Below are positions 9,501-19,880 of a stretch of DNA of 64,000 bases, piece by piece. The stretch is taken from positions 88,369,704-88,433,703 of the forward strand of contig JAVGWX010000002.1 in NCBI GenBank assembly GCA_036924085.1. The letters run 5' to 3'. The DNA is from Ariolimax columbianus (taxonomy: Eukaryota > Mollusca > Gastropoda > Stylommatophora > Arionidae). Position numbers and translations under genes: made by a program. Below the pieces are notes generated by a model. The model made no database searches. It saw only the letters and a list, made by a program, of their open reading frames with translations, and had not been told where the DNA came from. Numbering within the stretch: the first letter of the stretch is position 1; each line of letters begins with the position of its first letter.

Positions 9501-9794
9501 CTTCAGACTTCGCACTGGCCACAATAGACTGAGGTACCGCCTATTCAACAAACTGAAGATAGGGTGTACCGACGAATGCCCGTGCGGTACTGGTAAAATG
9601 ACCGCTGAACATCTGCTGCAGAACTGCCCGACATACGAGGATCAGAGAGAGCAGATGTGGCCATCACCAGTGGAACTGCAAGACAAGCTCTATGGCAGTG
9701 GCGACAGCCTCAGGATGACCGCCGCTTTTTTCGAAAAAATAATGGTTACTGTCTGACTGCGTACGAAGAAGAAGAAGAAGAAGAAGAAGAAGAA
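9501..9794 (+). mobile_element. LINE B 3' fragment inside mariner
   Basis: It encodes I-F-R-L-R-T-G-H-N-R-L-R and D-E-C-P-C-G-T-G-K-M-T-A-E-H-L-L-Q-N-C with both cysteines intact. It ends in CTGCGTACGAAGAAGAAG plus a (GAA)n tail. Relative to the mariner copy at 51.4 kb, about 29 bp of mariner are missing at the site. There is no clean TSD; only GAT is shared at the junctions. Confidence 0.85.
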
Positions 9795-9933
9795 GATCAG
9801 CGAGCGGTGATTCGGTTTCTAACAGCTGAAGGATGTTGACCAATTGACATTCATCGCAGAATGGAGGCAGTGTATGGTGACAAAATTTGTGTAGAAGACA
9901 ACAGTGAAGAACTGGACAACGATGTTTAATGAA

Positions 9934-9997
9934 GGGTCTTGGCAGTCACTATCCCTGACGCTAGCAGTCAGCTTTGGGTTGCTGACCGCTCCGGCTC
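9934..9997 (-). mobile_element. SINE E 5' fragment
   Basis: GAAGGGTCTTGGCAGTCACT followed by CCTGACGCTAGCAGTCAGC matches the 5' block of SINE E (minus) as seen at 35.8 kb. It is joined to mariner at a shared GAAGG and to the LINE A 3' end on the right. Confidence 0.7.
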
Positions 9998-10460
9998 TAA
10001 ATTAACATCTTTATACTGGTTTATAAGACTCTGCAGAGTCTGTATGCAACCAGTCTCTTTTACATTTGTTTGATCTAAAAACTATGCGCATTCAATGTAT
10101 TACTAAATGCATTAATTGATCTTGCCTCCACTTTAAAGAAGGATGTGAGTTAAAGAAAGATCTTCCGAGACCATGTCAGGCCCATATTATTTCGTCAGAA
10201 GATGCCATCGCCAAAACTGATGCAGCAATTCGAGTGGACCGTCGCCGGTGCTTACGTTCACTATACTTGTGCCACCATACCCTCTTGTTCTTGTAGGTGG
10301 TTGATTTAAAAAAAATGTGTTAGTCTAATGTACTCGTTCCTTTGATTATCTTATAAACCTATTTAAGTCACCTCAAATTCTTCTCTTTTCTAGATACTGT
10401 TGGCCGATTTTTCTGAGTCTTTCCTCCTAACTGTAATTCTGGAATCCCACCTGGAAAGGG
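9998..10460 (-). mobile_element. LINE A 3' end in two blocks
   Basis: 9998-10135 and 10260-10460 are consecutive parts of the LINE A 3' end on the minus strand, matched to 23965-24390. About 95 bp that should lie between them are replaced by 115 bp of mariner (10136-10250). Confidence 0.8.
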
Positions 10461-10540
10461 AATAAGGTCTTGGCCAGCTGTGTGTCGGTGACCCTGATGC
10501 ATGTAGCCAGCTTCGAATCGATGTCTTCTATCGTCTTGAG
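10440..10540 (-). mobile_element. SINE E'-like fragment
   Basis: GGGAATAAGGTCTTGGCCAGC and GGTGACCCTGATGCATGTAGC resemble the 5' block of the E/E' family in reverse, as at 37.87-37.93 kb. Confidence 0.45.
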
Positions 10541-10589
10541 GCCTTTCATCTGGTGTAATCATATGTACGTCTACGGAATCCACTGTCAC

Positions 10590-10860
10590 GACATGATTTC
10601 CAACAGTGAAGTAGTCAGGCATGCTCAGCTTGGAGGCATTGCCTCAACGATTGTTCGCCGTCTCCTCTCCATCTTCGGTCACGTTGCCCGCCTCCCCAGG
10701 GAAGCTCCGACAGGCTCTAGGGGTGAGGTATGAGAAGAGGCCCTGCTTATCCTGGAGATGTACTCAGAGCCGCCGTCCCAACACCTGACTAAAGAAATCT
10801 CCACCTCTCCAACATATCTGCAGGCCGCCTGGGGCGCTGCAGGTCAGACTTGATCATGAA
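10590..10860 (+). mobile_element. LINE C-terminal remnant
   Basis: It encodes N-S-E-V-V-R-H-A-Q-L-G-G-I-A-S-T-I-V and R-L-L-S-I-F-G-H-V-A-R-L-P-R-E-A-P. This is the 'FGHVARLP' signature near the C-terminus of LINE ORF2 proteins. It is followed by a frame break; no tail is identifiable. Confidence 0.75.
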
Positions 10861-10911
10861 TATCGTCATTCAACGCGACGTGCTCTGGTCGCCGATGTGT
10901 ACTGTTGTACT

Positions 10912-10934
10912 CGTGTGTGTGTGTGTGCGCGTGC

Positions 10935-11018
<84 letters not shown>
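10912..11018. repeat. (GT)n-(AT)n microsatellite
   Basis: Alternating purine-pyrimidine tract: GT/GC repeats from 10912 to about 10972, then (AT)23 to 11018. Three overlapping ORFs through it are artefacts. Confidence 0.95.
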
Positions 11019-11020
<2 letters not shown>

Positions 11021-11099
11021 TATGTGGTCACATGCATTTAAACAGACAAGCGTACGTGTATGGAGACATACATACAGTTTAAGTTTGTAGGTCAGTGGC

Positions 11100-11335
11100 T
11101 CACATATAAGCAATCCGACATACCGACAAGACAAACATTTAAGCAGCTATTGTAGGTAGGTGGGTAGGTTGTTAGGTTGAGGATTGAGTTGGTTTGACAC
11201 ATTATGCGACAATAAAGTCTTTTACAAAAGATACTAGAGGGCAAGATTCCGGGAAACAGAGGAAGGTGCTGACAAACACTCACCTTTACATCTCAGCCAC
11301 GCGGAGACATTATTGTACGAAATTGTGCTGAAATA
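11100..11335. other. No recognisable feature
   Basis: Unassigned sequence between the microsatellite and the next minisatellite. Confidence 0.35.
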
Positions 11336-11344
11336 AAGAAATGC

Positions 11345-11650
11345 ACATAATATGTACACATGGTGAGACATGCTCAGACAACCTTAAGACTGATCAACCA
11401 AACGGTTGGCTCAAATTGAGAGACAGGCTCAGACAACCTTACAACCAGTCTTAGGACTGATCAACCAGAGGATGGGGTCAAATGGAGAGACATGCTCAAA
11501 CAACCTTTCAACCAGTCTTAGGACTGATCAAACCAGAGGATAGGGTCAAATGGAGAGACATGTTTAGACAATCTTACAACCTGTCTTAGTAGTAATGAAG
11601 AGACATGCTCAGACAATTATTCAACCAGTCTTAGTAGCAATGAATACATA
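11345..11650. repeat. Minisatellite, about 68-bp unit, left block
   Basis: About four units of GAGACATGCTCAGACAACCTT + ACAACCAGTCTTAGGACTGATC + AACCAGAGGATGGGGTCAAATG. The GACATGCTCAGACAA and CAGTCTTAG modules are shared with the 44-bp array at 12415-12690. Confidence 0.85.
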
Positions 11651-11654
11651 TCAA

Positions 11655-12415
11655 ACTGAAACACCCAGTTAAAAATAGGCTAAAGAGAACCAGCTTCATT
11701 CATATATCAAACCACCTTCACCAAAAATATATGGAGAACTACCTCCCAACCAACCTACAGAAATAGAAATGCTTATCAACTATGAAGAGCCAAGCTGCAA
11801 CATAAACAACATCGAAATAAGTACTGAGATCCCAGGAATAAGAAGAAAAGACCAACACAGTGTCCACGAGCTGAAAATTTTAGCACAAACAATGATTGAT
11901 GAGAAATATAATACCAAGGAATGGACACAGCTGTCCACAGATGGATCAGCAGAGGGGGCAGGCCGAAACGGGGGAGGAGGCATATTCATAAGACACAGAA
12001 GTGGAAATATGGAAATATAACAGAAGAGGCACTCCCAGCAGGAAAGTTGTCCACAAACCTCAGAGTAGAATCGATGGCCCTCCTGCGAGCACTGAGAATA
12101 CTTCAAACAGAAAGGCAACCTCCAACAAAAATAGCTGTGTTCACGGACTGCAGAGAACTATTAGAGAAAATGCAAAAAACCAACAACGAACCACTGTTAT
12201 CAGAGATCAGAGCAGAACTGGGAAAACCCCAGAGATCCTCAACAATGGCGCTCCGGTGGCTACCCTCCCATTGCGGAATCACGGGAAACGAGAGAGCTGA
12301 CGCTCTGGCAAAAGATGGCAGCAAAAGGCACAATTGAATCATCGAGTACCATACAGAGAAATCAAGAACATCATCAGAAATCAGTATATACACCAATGGA
12401 GAGAAGACAGAAACA
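11655..12415 (+). mobile_element. RNase H-bearing LINE fragment inside the minisatellite
   Basis: A LINE ORF2 C-terminal region flanked on both sides by arrays of the same minisatellite family. The left array stops in CTTAGTAGCAATGA and the right one resumes in CTTAGTAGTAATGA. This is compatible with a TSD of about 14 bp, although tandem units make that ambiguous. Confidence 0.75.
11769..12337 (+). pseudogene. RNase H domain of a LINE, frameshifted
   Basis: All four RNase H acidic positions are readable in two frames. Asp in S-T-D-G-S-A-E-G (about 11940) is in the first frame. Glu in R-V-E-S-M-A-L-L, Asp in V-F-T-D-C-R-E-L, and Asp in N-E-R-A-D-A-L-A-K-D-G with W-L-P-S-H-C-G-I are in the second. 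A frameshift at about 12000-12020 separates them. The family differs from LINE B (no RLRTGHNRLR region follows). A single-base error could explain the break, but lack of the RT part shows 5' truncation. Confidence 0.85.
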
Positions 12416-12700
12416 TATCTTAGTAGTAATGAAGAGACATGCTCAGACAATTATTCCAAGAGTCTTAGTAGTAATGAAGAGACATGCTCAGACAATTATT
12501 CAACAAGTCTTAGTAGTAATGAAGAGACATGCTCAGATAATCTTACAACCAGTCTTAGTAGTAATGAAGAGACATGCTCAGACAATTATTCAACTAGTCT
12601 TAGTAGTAATGAAGAGACATGCTCAGACAATTTTACAACCAGTCTTAGTAGTAATGAAGAGACATGCTCAGACAATCTTTCAACCGATATGCGTACTAAT
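12415..12700. repeat. 44-bp minisatellite, 6 copies, right block
   Basis: Six units of 44 bp: AGTCTTAGTAGTAATGAAGA then GACATGCTCAGACAATTATTCAAC (or a variant). The ORF through it (VLVVMKRHAQTI repeats) is an artefact. Confidence 0.95.
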
Positions 12701-13139
12701 CAACCAGATGATGATGGAATAGCTGGATTAGTAGTTTAGTGTGCATGTATACAATTAGGCAGATTGGCAGATGCACAGACTGACAATCGTATAGACAGAC
12801 AGAAAGTCGTACATAGCCATCCCAATTTCTTGGCTTTCACTCCTCTGCCCACATTCACTGACTGACAAGGCTGCCGTCTCCTAGATCTTTAATTCCTCCA
12901 GGCTCATCCTGATTATCAAATTTCTCGTAGTGATAAGTTCACGCCAAGCCCTCTCGTGGCTTCGAGTGACATTAGCGGCTCTAGAGCTATCAATGAACGA
13001 CACTCCTTCGTGTGTCCGCCCTCCTCAGTCTCTGAGAAAGAACAGTCTCATCCTCTGAGTGTTGTGTTATGGAAGTTAGCAATATATCTAGAGGCCGCCA
13101 GAAGAACGAGAGTGACCGGTTAAACGTTCAATTTATGCG
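12701..13139. other. No recognisable feature
   Basis: No gene or repeat recognised. Confidence 0.4.
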
Positions 13140-13191
13140 TCGCCTCTGACATGTTGAAGATAGATGGGTAGATACAGACATATATAAGTAA

Positions 13192-13226
<35 letters not shown>

Positions 13227-14872
13227 TAGATGATAGGAAGGATAAATAGGTAGATTAGGTGGGTGGATAGATGGACATATGGGCATATATATTTAATAGA
13301 TGGATGGACGGTCGGACGGACGGGTGGATGGATGGATGGATGGATGGATAGATATAGACATACAGAAAAGCAGACAGGTACATAGATAGACAGACAGACA
13401 GGCACATAGATAGACAGACAGACAGAAAGGCACATAGACAGACATACAGACAGGCACAAAGAAAGACAGACAGACAGGCACATAGATAGACAGACAGACA
13501 GGCAGAAAGGCACATATATAGACAGACAGGCAGAAAGGCACATAAATAGACAGACAGACAGGCACATAGATAGATAGACAGACACTCAGGCAGAAAGACA
13601 CATAGATAAATAGATATACAGACAGACAGGCAGAAAGGCACATAGATAGATAGATAGACAGACAGGCAGAAAGACACATAGATAGACAGACAGACAGGGA
13701 GAAAGGCACTTAGATAGACAGACAGGCAGGCAGAAAGGCACATAGACAGGCAGACATGCAGAAAGTCACATAGATAGACAGACAGGCACATAGATAGAAA
13801 GGCATATAGATAGACAGACAGGCAGAAGTGCACTTAGACAGACAGACAGGCAGAAAGGCACTTAGACAGACAGACAGGCAGAAAGGCACTTAGATAGACA
13901 GGCAGAAAGGCACATAGATAGACAGACAGGCAGACAGGCACATAGATAGACAGACAGACAGGCAGAAAGGCACTTAGATAGACAGACAGGCAGAAAGGGA
14001 CATGGATAGACAGACAGACAGGCAGAAATGCACATAGACAGGCAGGCAGAAAGGCACTTAGATAGACAGGCAGAAAGGCACATAGACAGACAGGCAGAAA
14101 GGCACATAGATAGACAGACAGACAGGCACTTAGATAGACAGACAGGCAGAAAGGCACATGGATAGACACAGACAGGCAGAAAGGCACATAGACAGGCAGG
14201 CAGAAAGGCACTTAGATAGACAGGCAGGCATGCAGAAAGGCACTTAGATAGACAGAGGCAGAAAGGCCCTTAGATAGGCAGGCAGGCAGAAAGGCACTTA
14301 GATAGACAGGCAGGCAGGCAGAAAGGCCCTTAGCAAGGCAGGCAGGCAGAAAGGCACTTAGACAGACAGGCAGAAAGGCACTTAGATAAACAGACAGGCA
14401 GGCAGAAAGGCACTTAGACAGACAGACAGACAGGCAGAAAGGCACTTAGATAGACAGGCAGGCAGAAAGGCACTTAGATAGACAGGCAGGCAGGCAGAAA
14501 GGCACTTAGACAGACACAGAGGCAGAAAGGCACTTTGATAGATAGACAGGCAGAAAGGCACTTAGATAGACAGACAGACAGAAAGGCAGAAAGGCACTTA
14601 GATAGACAGACAGACAGACAGGCAGAAAGGCACTTTGATAGACAGACAGACAGGCAGAAAGGCACTTAGATAGACAGACAGACAGAAAGGCACTTAGATA
14701 GACAGACAGACAGGCAGAAAGGCACTTAGATAGACAGACAGACAGACAGAAAGGCACTTAGATAGACAGACAGAAAGGCACTTAGATAGACAGACAGACA
14801 TACAGAAAGGCACTTAGATAGGAATAGACAGGGAGAAAGGCACTTAGATAGACAGACAGACAGACATATATT
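13140..14872. repeat. 1.7-kb GACA/GATA-type array
   Basis: It starts with (TA)n at 13195-13223 and GGAT repeats, then about 1.5 kb of irregular units near 28 bp such as GACAGACAGGCAGAAAGGCAC + TTAGATA. Towards the right (from about 13,850) units become more regular. Five overlapping minus-strand ORFs (CLSVCLSKCLSACLS) are artefacts of a long stop-free period. Confidence 0.95.
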
Positions 14873-14879
14873 TAGTTTT

Positions 14880-15185
14880 GATTGTTGAATGCCCACAATT
14901 GTACGCATGAAGTTACGGGGCGAATTGCAGCAGATTTCTCACATCCCGCGTGTGCTGATGAAGATGGACTGGGGTCCCCCAGGCCGTTCTGCTATGCTTG
15001 GCGTCATCTTCTGTCGTTCACTACTACGTGGATACGGTCGATCCCCCACCTCATTAGCCAATATGCCATGAAAACAGCCCGTTGTAAGTGAAACATGCGT
15101 TTAAGTAAGGAGGGAGTCTTGGCTAATATGTTTTACGTTTCCTTAACTAGCATGTCTGATCGGTATGTTTTACCTTACAAGAAGT
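14880..15185 (-). mobile_element. Repeat F copy
   Basis: On the minus strand this reads GATCAGACATGCTAG, then a diverged GGCTGTTTTCATGGCATATTGG, GGGGGATCGACCG, CGCCAAGCATAGCAGAAC, and ATCTTCATCAGCACACGCGGG. It ends in TTGTGGGCATTCAACAATC. It is a full-length but diverged F copy. Confidence 0.8.
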
Positions 15186-15339
15186 TAGTCGCATCTTTCG
15201 AGACAGACATACAGTGAGACAGGCTGACATACATATATACAGACAGACAGACATACAGATTGTGCAGAACAGACACAGACAAAGGACACACACAAAGAAG
15301 CCATAAGGAAACTGGCTATCACGTTGACCAAAAGAAGTT

Positions 15340-15642
15340 TCATTTGACGCCTGCTTTGTGTCTGCGATTGCTCGGAAGTCGTTGATGCTTCCGACGGAAG
15401 TCGTACACATTCTTGATGTCAACAGCTAGAGCACGACAGCGCATGTCCAAAATGGCTTCTGGGATTGTTGGTGCTTTGAAAGAACTGTGTGATCTTTGTT
15501 TAATTGCCTTTCTCATGTGAAATTTACTTCTGCTATTGTTCTCACTATCAATTGAATTTTTTTTTCTACCAGATTTGACATCGTAGCCCAACTTAACAAG
15601 TTTTTTGTCTTTATTTTTCGATAACGGGTTCTTTTTCGCCAT
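15340..15642 (-). CDS. Candidate small basic protein, unknown
   Basis: 100 codons, beginning M-A-K-K-N-P-L-S-K-N-K-D and ending N-R-R-H-K-A-G-V-K. The start context (AAGATGG) is favourable. It is strongly basic, with dispersed Lys/Arg and a PEAILDMR patch. It lacks low complexity, does not match any repeat in the window and has no internal stop. I do not recognise the family. It could be a small nuclear or ribosome-associated protein gene, a processed retrocopy, or a chance ORF. No splice structure can be argued. Confidence 0.35.
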   Translation of the reverse strand: MAKKNPLSKNKDKKLVKLGYDVKSGRKKNSIDSENNSRSKFHMRKAIKQRSHSSFKAPTIPEAILDMRCRALAVDIKNVYDFRRKHQRLPSNRRHKAGVK

Positions 15643-15764
15643 CTTCTTATATTGTCACGCTATTCTTATTTCTTTTATGATTTCTCTACATTTTAATTCT
15701 TTTGCTTCTCCCCATCTCGTCATCTTCTTCATCATCATTTTGTGTAGACGATGCATCTCTACAA

Positions 15765-15957
15765 CTTTCTGACACTACTGGTGGTGAACGCTTGGAATGC
15801 ATTCCGAAAGGAAATAGGGGAGACGAAGACAATTAAATCATTTAAGAATAAATTGGATGTGCATAACTTTTAGAGCAAGGAAATATAAATGAAACTGATT
15901 GTACACAGACGCTGCAGTCTTCTAAACCGGTATAAAGACGTAAAGTTAAGTTTAGTT
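15765..15957 (+). mobile_element. LINE A 3' end
   Basis: It matches the last 190 bp of LINE A: GTGAACGCTTGGAATGCATT, GATTGTACACAGAC, and the terminus AACCGGTATAAAGACGTAAAG. Severely 5'-truncated. Confidence 0.85.
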
Positions 15958-16204
15958 ACTACTGTTTATCAATTATGCTACTGGATCCAGTATCGTCTCT
16001 CTTTGTCACTATCCTGTTTCTTTTCTCCCGTTTCTATATTTGCTTGTTATCGCGACTCGCTTTTGTGCTTGCTGTTTTACATGTGATCTACATATCTGAT
16101 AAACAATTTATGTGATCAGAACAACTTATTTCAAGTCGATCTGTCAACTTGAAGGCACTACCGAATTCCGTGTATCGAAAAAAATTGTTTGCTGGCGAAA
16201 CGGG

Positions 16205-16935
16205 TTGTTAAAATGCTGTGACCGGCTGCGGGTCTACATTGCTTTGCTGTTTTAGTTCATTCTGGATGCTGCCAAACCACAGATTTACCTGGAATTCACA
16301 CTAGTCACCGACTTACACTTGTGCTCACGGCAACGCGTTGTTGTCTTCCAGTTGGAGTGGTTCATTCGTTCGTTTTTTGTGATTTCTTCTGTCCGATTAT
16401 CCTGGTCTGGTCATCGGCTATATGAATTACACTAGGTTTATACCTGGGTCGTATTTCATGGTCTAGTTCACACGGCTGAACTTCGCGAGATTGGCACCCT
16501 TTGCTCTAGCTGCAAACAGTGTCAATTTTGGTGTGTGAAATTTAGACACAACTCTGATGGACTGGACACAGCTGGGGGAAAGATGCCAAACTCACTCACA
16601 CCATGTGTTATGTTCCTACGACATCTTGTGATTATGAGCAAGACAGGACATTCAACGTTAGACATCATCCCCCCTCCGCTGCCTCGTGGGTTACCGGGAA
16701 AGGCTTCAGGAGTAAACCCTAAGGAAAAATTAGCATCCTATGCTATCTCCAGTCGTCTCGATAAATATCTTGCAACTGGCTAAGGTAGCTCATGACCAGA
16801 GACTGAGGTGAACATAAGGCGCAGTTTCTTCCTCACTTTAATCCAAATCACAGAGCAAGTCACCCATTTAATCGGGCATAGCAAGATAAAAGACTGTCCA
16901 CACAACTGAACAATGAGAGTGGTTCATCACATGAA
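16205..16935 (+). mobile_element. Repeat C1 copy, full length
   Basis: The 5' half (16205-16550) is shared with C2: GGCTGCGGGTCTACATTGC, GAATTCACACTAGTC, CCGATTATCCTG and CATCGGCTATATGAAT. The 3' half (16550-16935) is C1-specific: GGGGGAAAGATGCCAAACTC, CTCCAGTCGTCTCGATAAAT and CTTTAATCCAAATCA. Collinear with the minus-strand C1 at 31062-31801. No coding capacity, so it is a non-autonomous element of about 730 bp. Confidence 0.85.
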
Positions 16936-17034
16936 TGAACGAACATCATCAAATACTTAGACCGATGGATGAGTGGAAAGATACATATATAGATTAACAG
17001 ATAGACATCCAGAAATATAAACATACATACATCA

Positions 17035-17300
17035 TCATCATGTAGCATGTCCTTTATAAAACGTCCCTCCCATCACAGTCTGTCTGAAAGAAACTCGTTC
17101 CCTTGCCAAAACTCCAGCCTCCGCCACAATCATACCCAGGCATTCCTGGATATCTTGGTGCTGTCTTCATCTTGGTCACCCCTTCCTCTTTTGACTGGCA
17201 TCATACCTTCCATCACTGTTCTCTCAAAACCGTCGTGTTTCTTGATGTGACCAAAGTATTTGCATTTTCCAGCCAAAATGGAATTAATAAACCAGTTCTC
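17035..17300 (-). mobile_element. LINE 3' end remnant with (ATG)n tail
   Basis: The minus strand encodes K-C-K-Y-F-G-H-I-K-K-H-D-G-F-E-R-T-V-M, then M-P-V-K-R-G-R-G-D-Q-D-E-D. This is the LINE ORF2 C-terminal 'YFGHIKRH...GKRGRGRP' pattern. It ends in a CATCATCAT tail at 17031-17041. Confidence 0.75.
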
Positions 17301-17470
17301 CTCTATGCCCAACATACATACATACAGGAAGACACCTATATAAACATAAGCACTAACACTATTACCCGGACAGACAGACAAATAGACATCCACACATACA
17401 GATAGACATATGTAACATAGTTACAGGGGTACAACGAGCCAAATCCAGGGAAACCCTGAAAATATCGTTC

Positions 17471-17725
17471 GTGGTACCCAAACATAACTTGAGAACCCGG
17501 TCCGAGAGTTTGTTCATTGAACGAGGCATGGTCCTCAACTCTCAAACATTGCAAGTTGGGACTGGCCGACCAAAATGGGTCGCGTTGTCACAGTTTGAAC
17601 TGGGAATCCCCGTCAACAAGCGGTCAGTCAGTAGCTTGGAAAATAAGGCAGCCTTTCTTTGGGACACGCGAGTTCAAATAAAGTTTGTGGGAAATGAACT
17701 CAAGAAAGTAGAAGTCATTGACTAA
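17471..17725 (+). CDS. Unrecognised 84-codon ORF, possibly the end of a decayed element
   Basis: Open from about 17420 in the same frame. It contains R-T-R-S-E-S-L-F-I-E-R-G-M-V-L and K-K-V-E-V-I-D before the stop. It is not low complexity and not seen elsewhere in the window. Downstream lie AGCATATAAGCTGGGG (17740-17755, TATA-like) and AATAAA at about 17855, an arrangement that could suit a retroelement 3' end with LTR-like DNA. I cannot confirm that. Confidence 0.25.
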   Translation: MVPKHNLRTRSESLFIERGMVLNSQTLQVGTGRPKWVALSQFELGIPVNKRSVSSLENKAAFLWDTRVQIKFVGNELKKVEVID

Positions 17726-18685
17726 AGCGAGGAGAGCTTAGCATATAAGCTGGGGGAGACAGAATAGAAGGACAGATCAGAAGCAGCAGGCAAGGTTGTC
17801 CTACCGGGAAGTGTAGTGAGTAGCACATTAGTCAAGAACAAGTAGCTAGCTAAATAAAACTACAGAAATTAGCCAGTGAGTGACAATACTAGTCTTAGAA
17901 TTAGTAGCCACCGAAGCAGACCAACACTGAAAGGCAACGAGTGACCACACACATGTAAGAATCTGTCTTTGTGTGATGTTTTGTTCGAGACGTCTTCACT
18001 AACATCTTGCTCGAGTGACCTGACTTCATTCTCTTTAGACGGAGACGGGCTGCTGTAACACGAAGCTGTCGTCCTAGACGACTGTTGTGATTTGTGGGTT
18101 TCCTCGTCCTGACAACCACAGTAACACAGCCACTGTCGTCTGTCATAGACACGAGCACGGCTGCAGTCAGAGCACAGATGCAGTCACCGACTGCCTGATG
18201 TGAGTCGAGACAAGAGGTCCAGTAGACAGCTGCCTTAAGTGAGACGAGACGGTCCAGCAGACATCCATTTTTGTGTAAGCTGAGAGGATAGATAGATAAG
18301 GACTAGATATTGCAGATAGACATCCTTTATATCAACGCACACAGATAGACAGTGAATAGAACAATTGCTAGATTCCAACCACGCGATGAGAACCCTGGGT
18401 AAAGTTTAGTATTAGAGTAAGACCTGTGCTACTTGCACGAACATTACAAAGTAATCATAACCAGATAGAGAAGTGATGATAACCAACCTTTTGAGAGACA
18501 TTAGAAATCATTTATAACTGATGCACAATATGATATGATCAACAAGCCTAGTGATTTGATTTGATGTGCATATTGTTTTACTTGTGTTAAAAGAATTGTT
18601 AGTAGTTAAATTTAGAGTGTGTTAAGGAGTGACATATTGTATTAAACGATACCGTGACCTAGGATGTACAATTATTGTTAGGACT
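17726..18685. other. Unassigned AT-rich sequence, possible LTR-like DNA
   Basis: No coding potential. It contains a TATA-like box and a polyadenylation-like AATAAA in its first 150 bp. No second copy is in the window, so direct LTR comparison is impossible here. Confidence 0.25.
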
Positions 18686-18689
18686 GTTA

Positions 18690-19035
18690 CACATACATGA
18701 TGGCATAGAAGCACACACAGACATGCATACATATGTCAATATACATAGACATAGACAGAAATAACACATACGACAAACACGAGACATATATAGATAGGTA
18801 GACGCTCACATAGATTGAAAGATACAGACAGACACGACATATAGCAAGACAGGCACGACACATAGCAAGACAGACACGACACATATCAAGACAGACACGA
18901 CACATAGCAAGACAGACACGACACATACCAAGACAGTCACGACACATACCAAGACAGTCACGACACATCGATAGACATTTAGACACGCACATATATATAC
19001 AGACACATAGACCTACCTATATGTAGACATGTGAG
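18690..19035. repeat. CAGACACGACACATA-type array
   Basis: Degenerate repeats of CAGACACGACACATAG + CAAGA, about 20 bp, intermixed with CATAGACA units. Confidence 0.85.
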
Positions 19036-19165
19036 GTCAGGTCAGGTCATCCCGTAACCGGTGAGGTCGTTGGGGCACACATGAAGACATCCTCACAGCA
19101 CCACGCCACCCTTCTCTGTCAGCTGCCGCTGCCTGTCACTCTTCTGGTCGGAGATTGGTCGATTA
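19035..19165 (-). mobile_element. LINE 3' end remnant
   Basis: GTCATCCCGTAACCGGTGAGG and TTGGGGCACACATGAAGACA match the LINE end at 38865-38930 (minus). Inserted in, or trapped within, the CAGACA array. Confidence 0.65.
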
Positions 19166-19399
19166 TTTTAAGACATGTAGACACTCACATATATAGACAG
19201 ACACATAGACCTAGCTATATGTAGACATGTAGACACTCACATATATAGACATTTACATATACAGACACATAGGCAGACACAAATACAGACACATATATAG
19301 ACACATATATAGACACATAAATATACACATAGACATACACATATACAGACACACAGAAATACACATAGACATACACGACACATGCACAGGTAGACACTT

Positions 19400-19450
<51 letters not shown>

Positions 19451-19880
19451 GACACATAGACAGACAGAACACATAAATAGACAGGTAAAAACTCAAATGT
19501 ATAGATATACACATAGATCGACACAAAGACCGGCACATATACAGACGCATAGACATACATATAGACAGATATTCAGACAGACATTCAGACATACATACAT
19601 AAAGACATACATACAGACACACCATATATACAGACATGTAGATAGACATATAGATAGGCATATAGACAGACACACAGACACGACACATAGACAGCCACAT
19701 AGACAGCCACACAGACATGACACATAGACAGACGTGACACGACGCATAGACAGACACGACACATAGAAAGACAGGTAGATACTTACAAAGATAGACACGT
19801 AGACAGATACAAAACATACCATGACAGACACGACACATACTCAGACAGACACGACACATATATAGACAGGTAGACACACA
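19166..19880. repeat. CATAGACAGACA-type array with (TA)n
   Basis: Degenerate CACATAGACAGACA repeats with a pure (TA)n tract at 19410-19445. ORFs here are artefacts. Confidence 0.9.

Larger units (their letters stand above)
9327..10250 (+). mobile_element. Tc1/mariner-like element, interrupted
   Basis: It starts with the TIR ACGAGGCGTGTTCATATGAA at about 9325 and is collinear with the copy at 51297. Transposase N-terminal sequence resumes at 9795 (ATCAGCGAGCGGTGATTCGG, encoding R-A-V-I-R-F-L-T-A-E-G-C) and again at 10136-10250 (E-G-C/V-S-x-x...; RPCQAHI-like region). This is the helix-turn-helix domain of mariner transposases seen in many molluscs. Pieces of LINE B (9501-9794) and of SINE E plus LINE A (9944-10135) separate the three blocks. 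It is non-functional. Confidence 0.8.

Noticed and set aside
12415..12700. 44-bp repeats resembling repeat-spacer units
   Set aside because: The whole 44 bp is repeated; no variable spacer.
13133..14908. Cysteine-rich 'CLSVCLSACLS' ORFs, superficially like a repetitive secreted protein
   Set aside because: Overlapping ORFs in several frames of a GACAGACAGGCAGAAAGG array; period and composition explain them.
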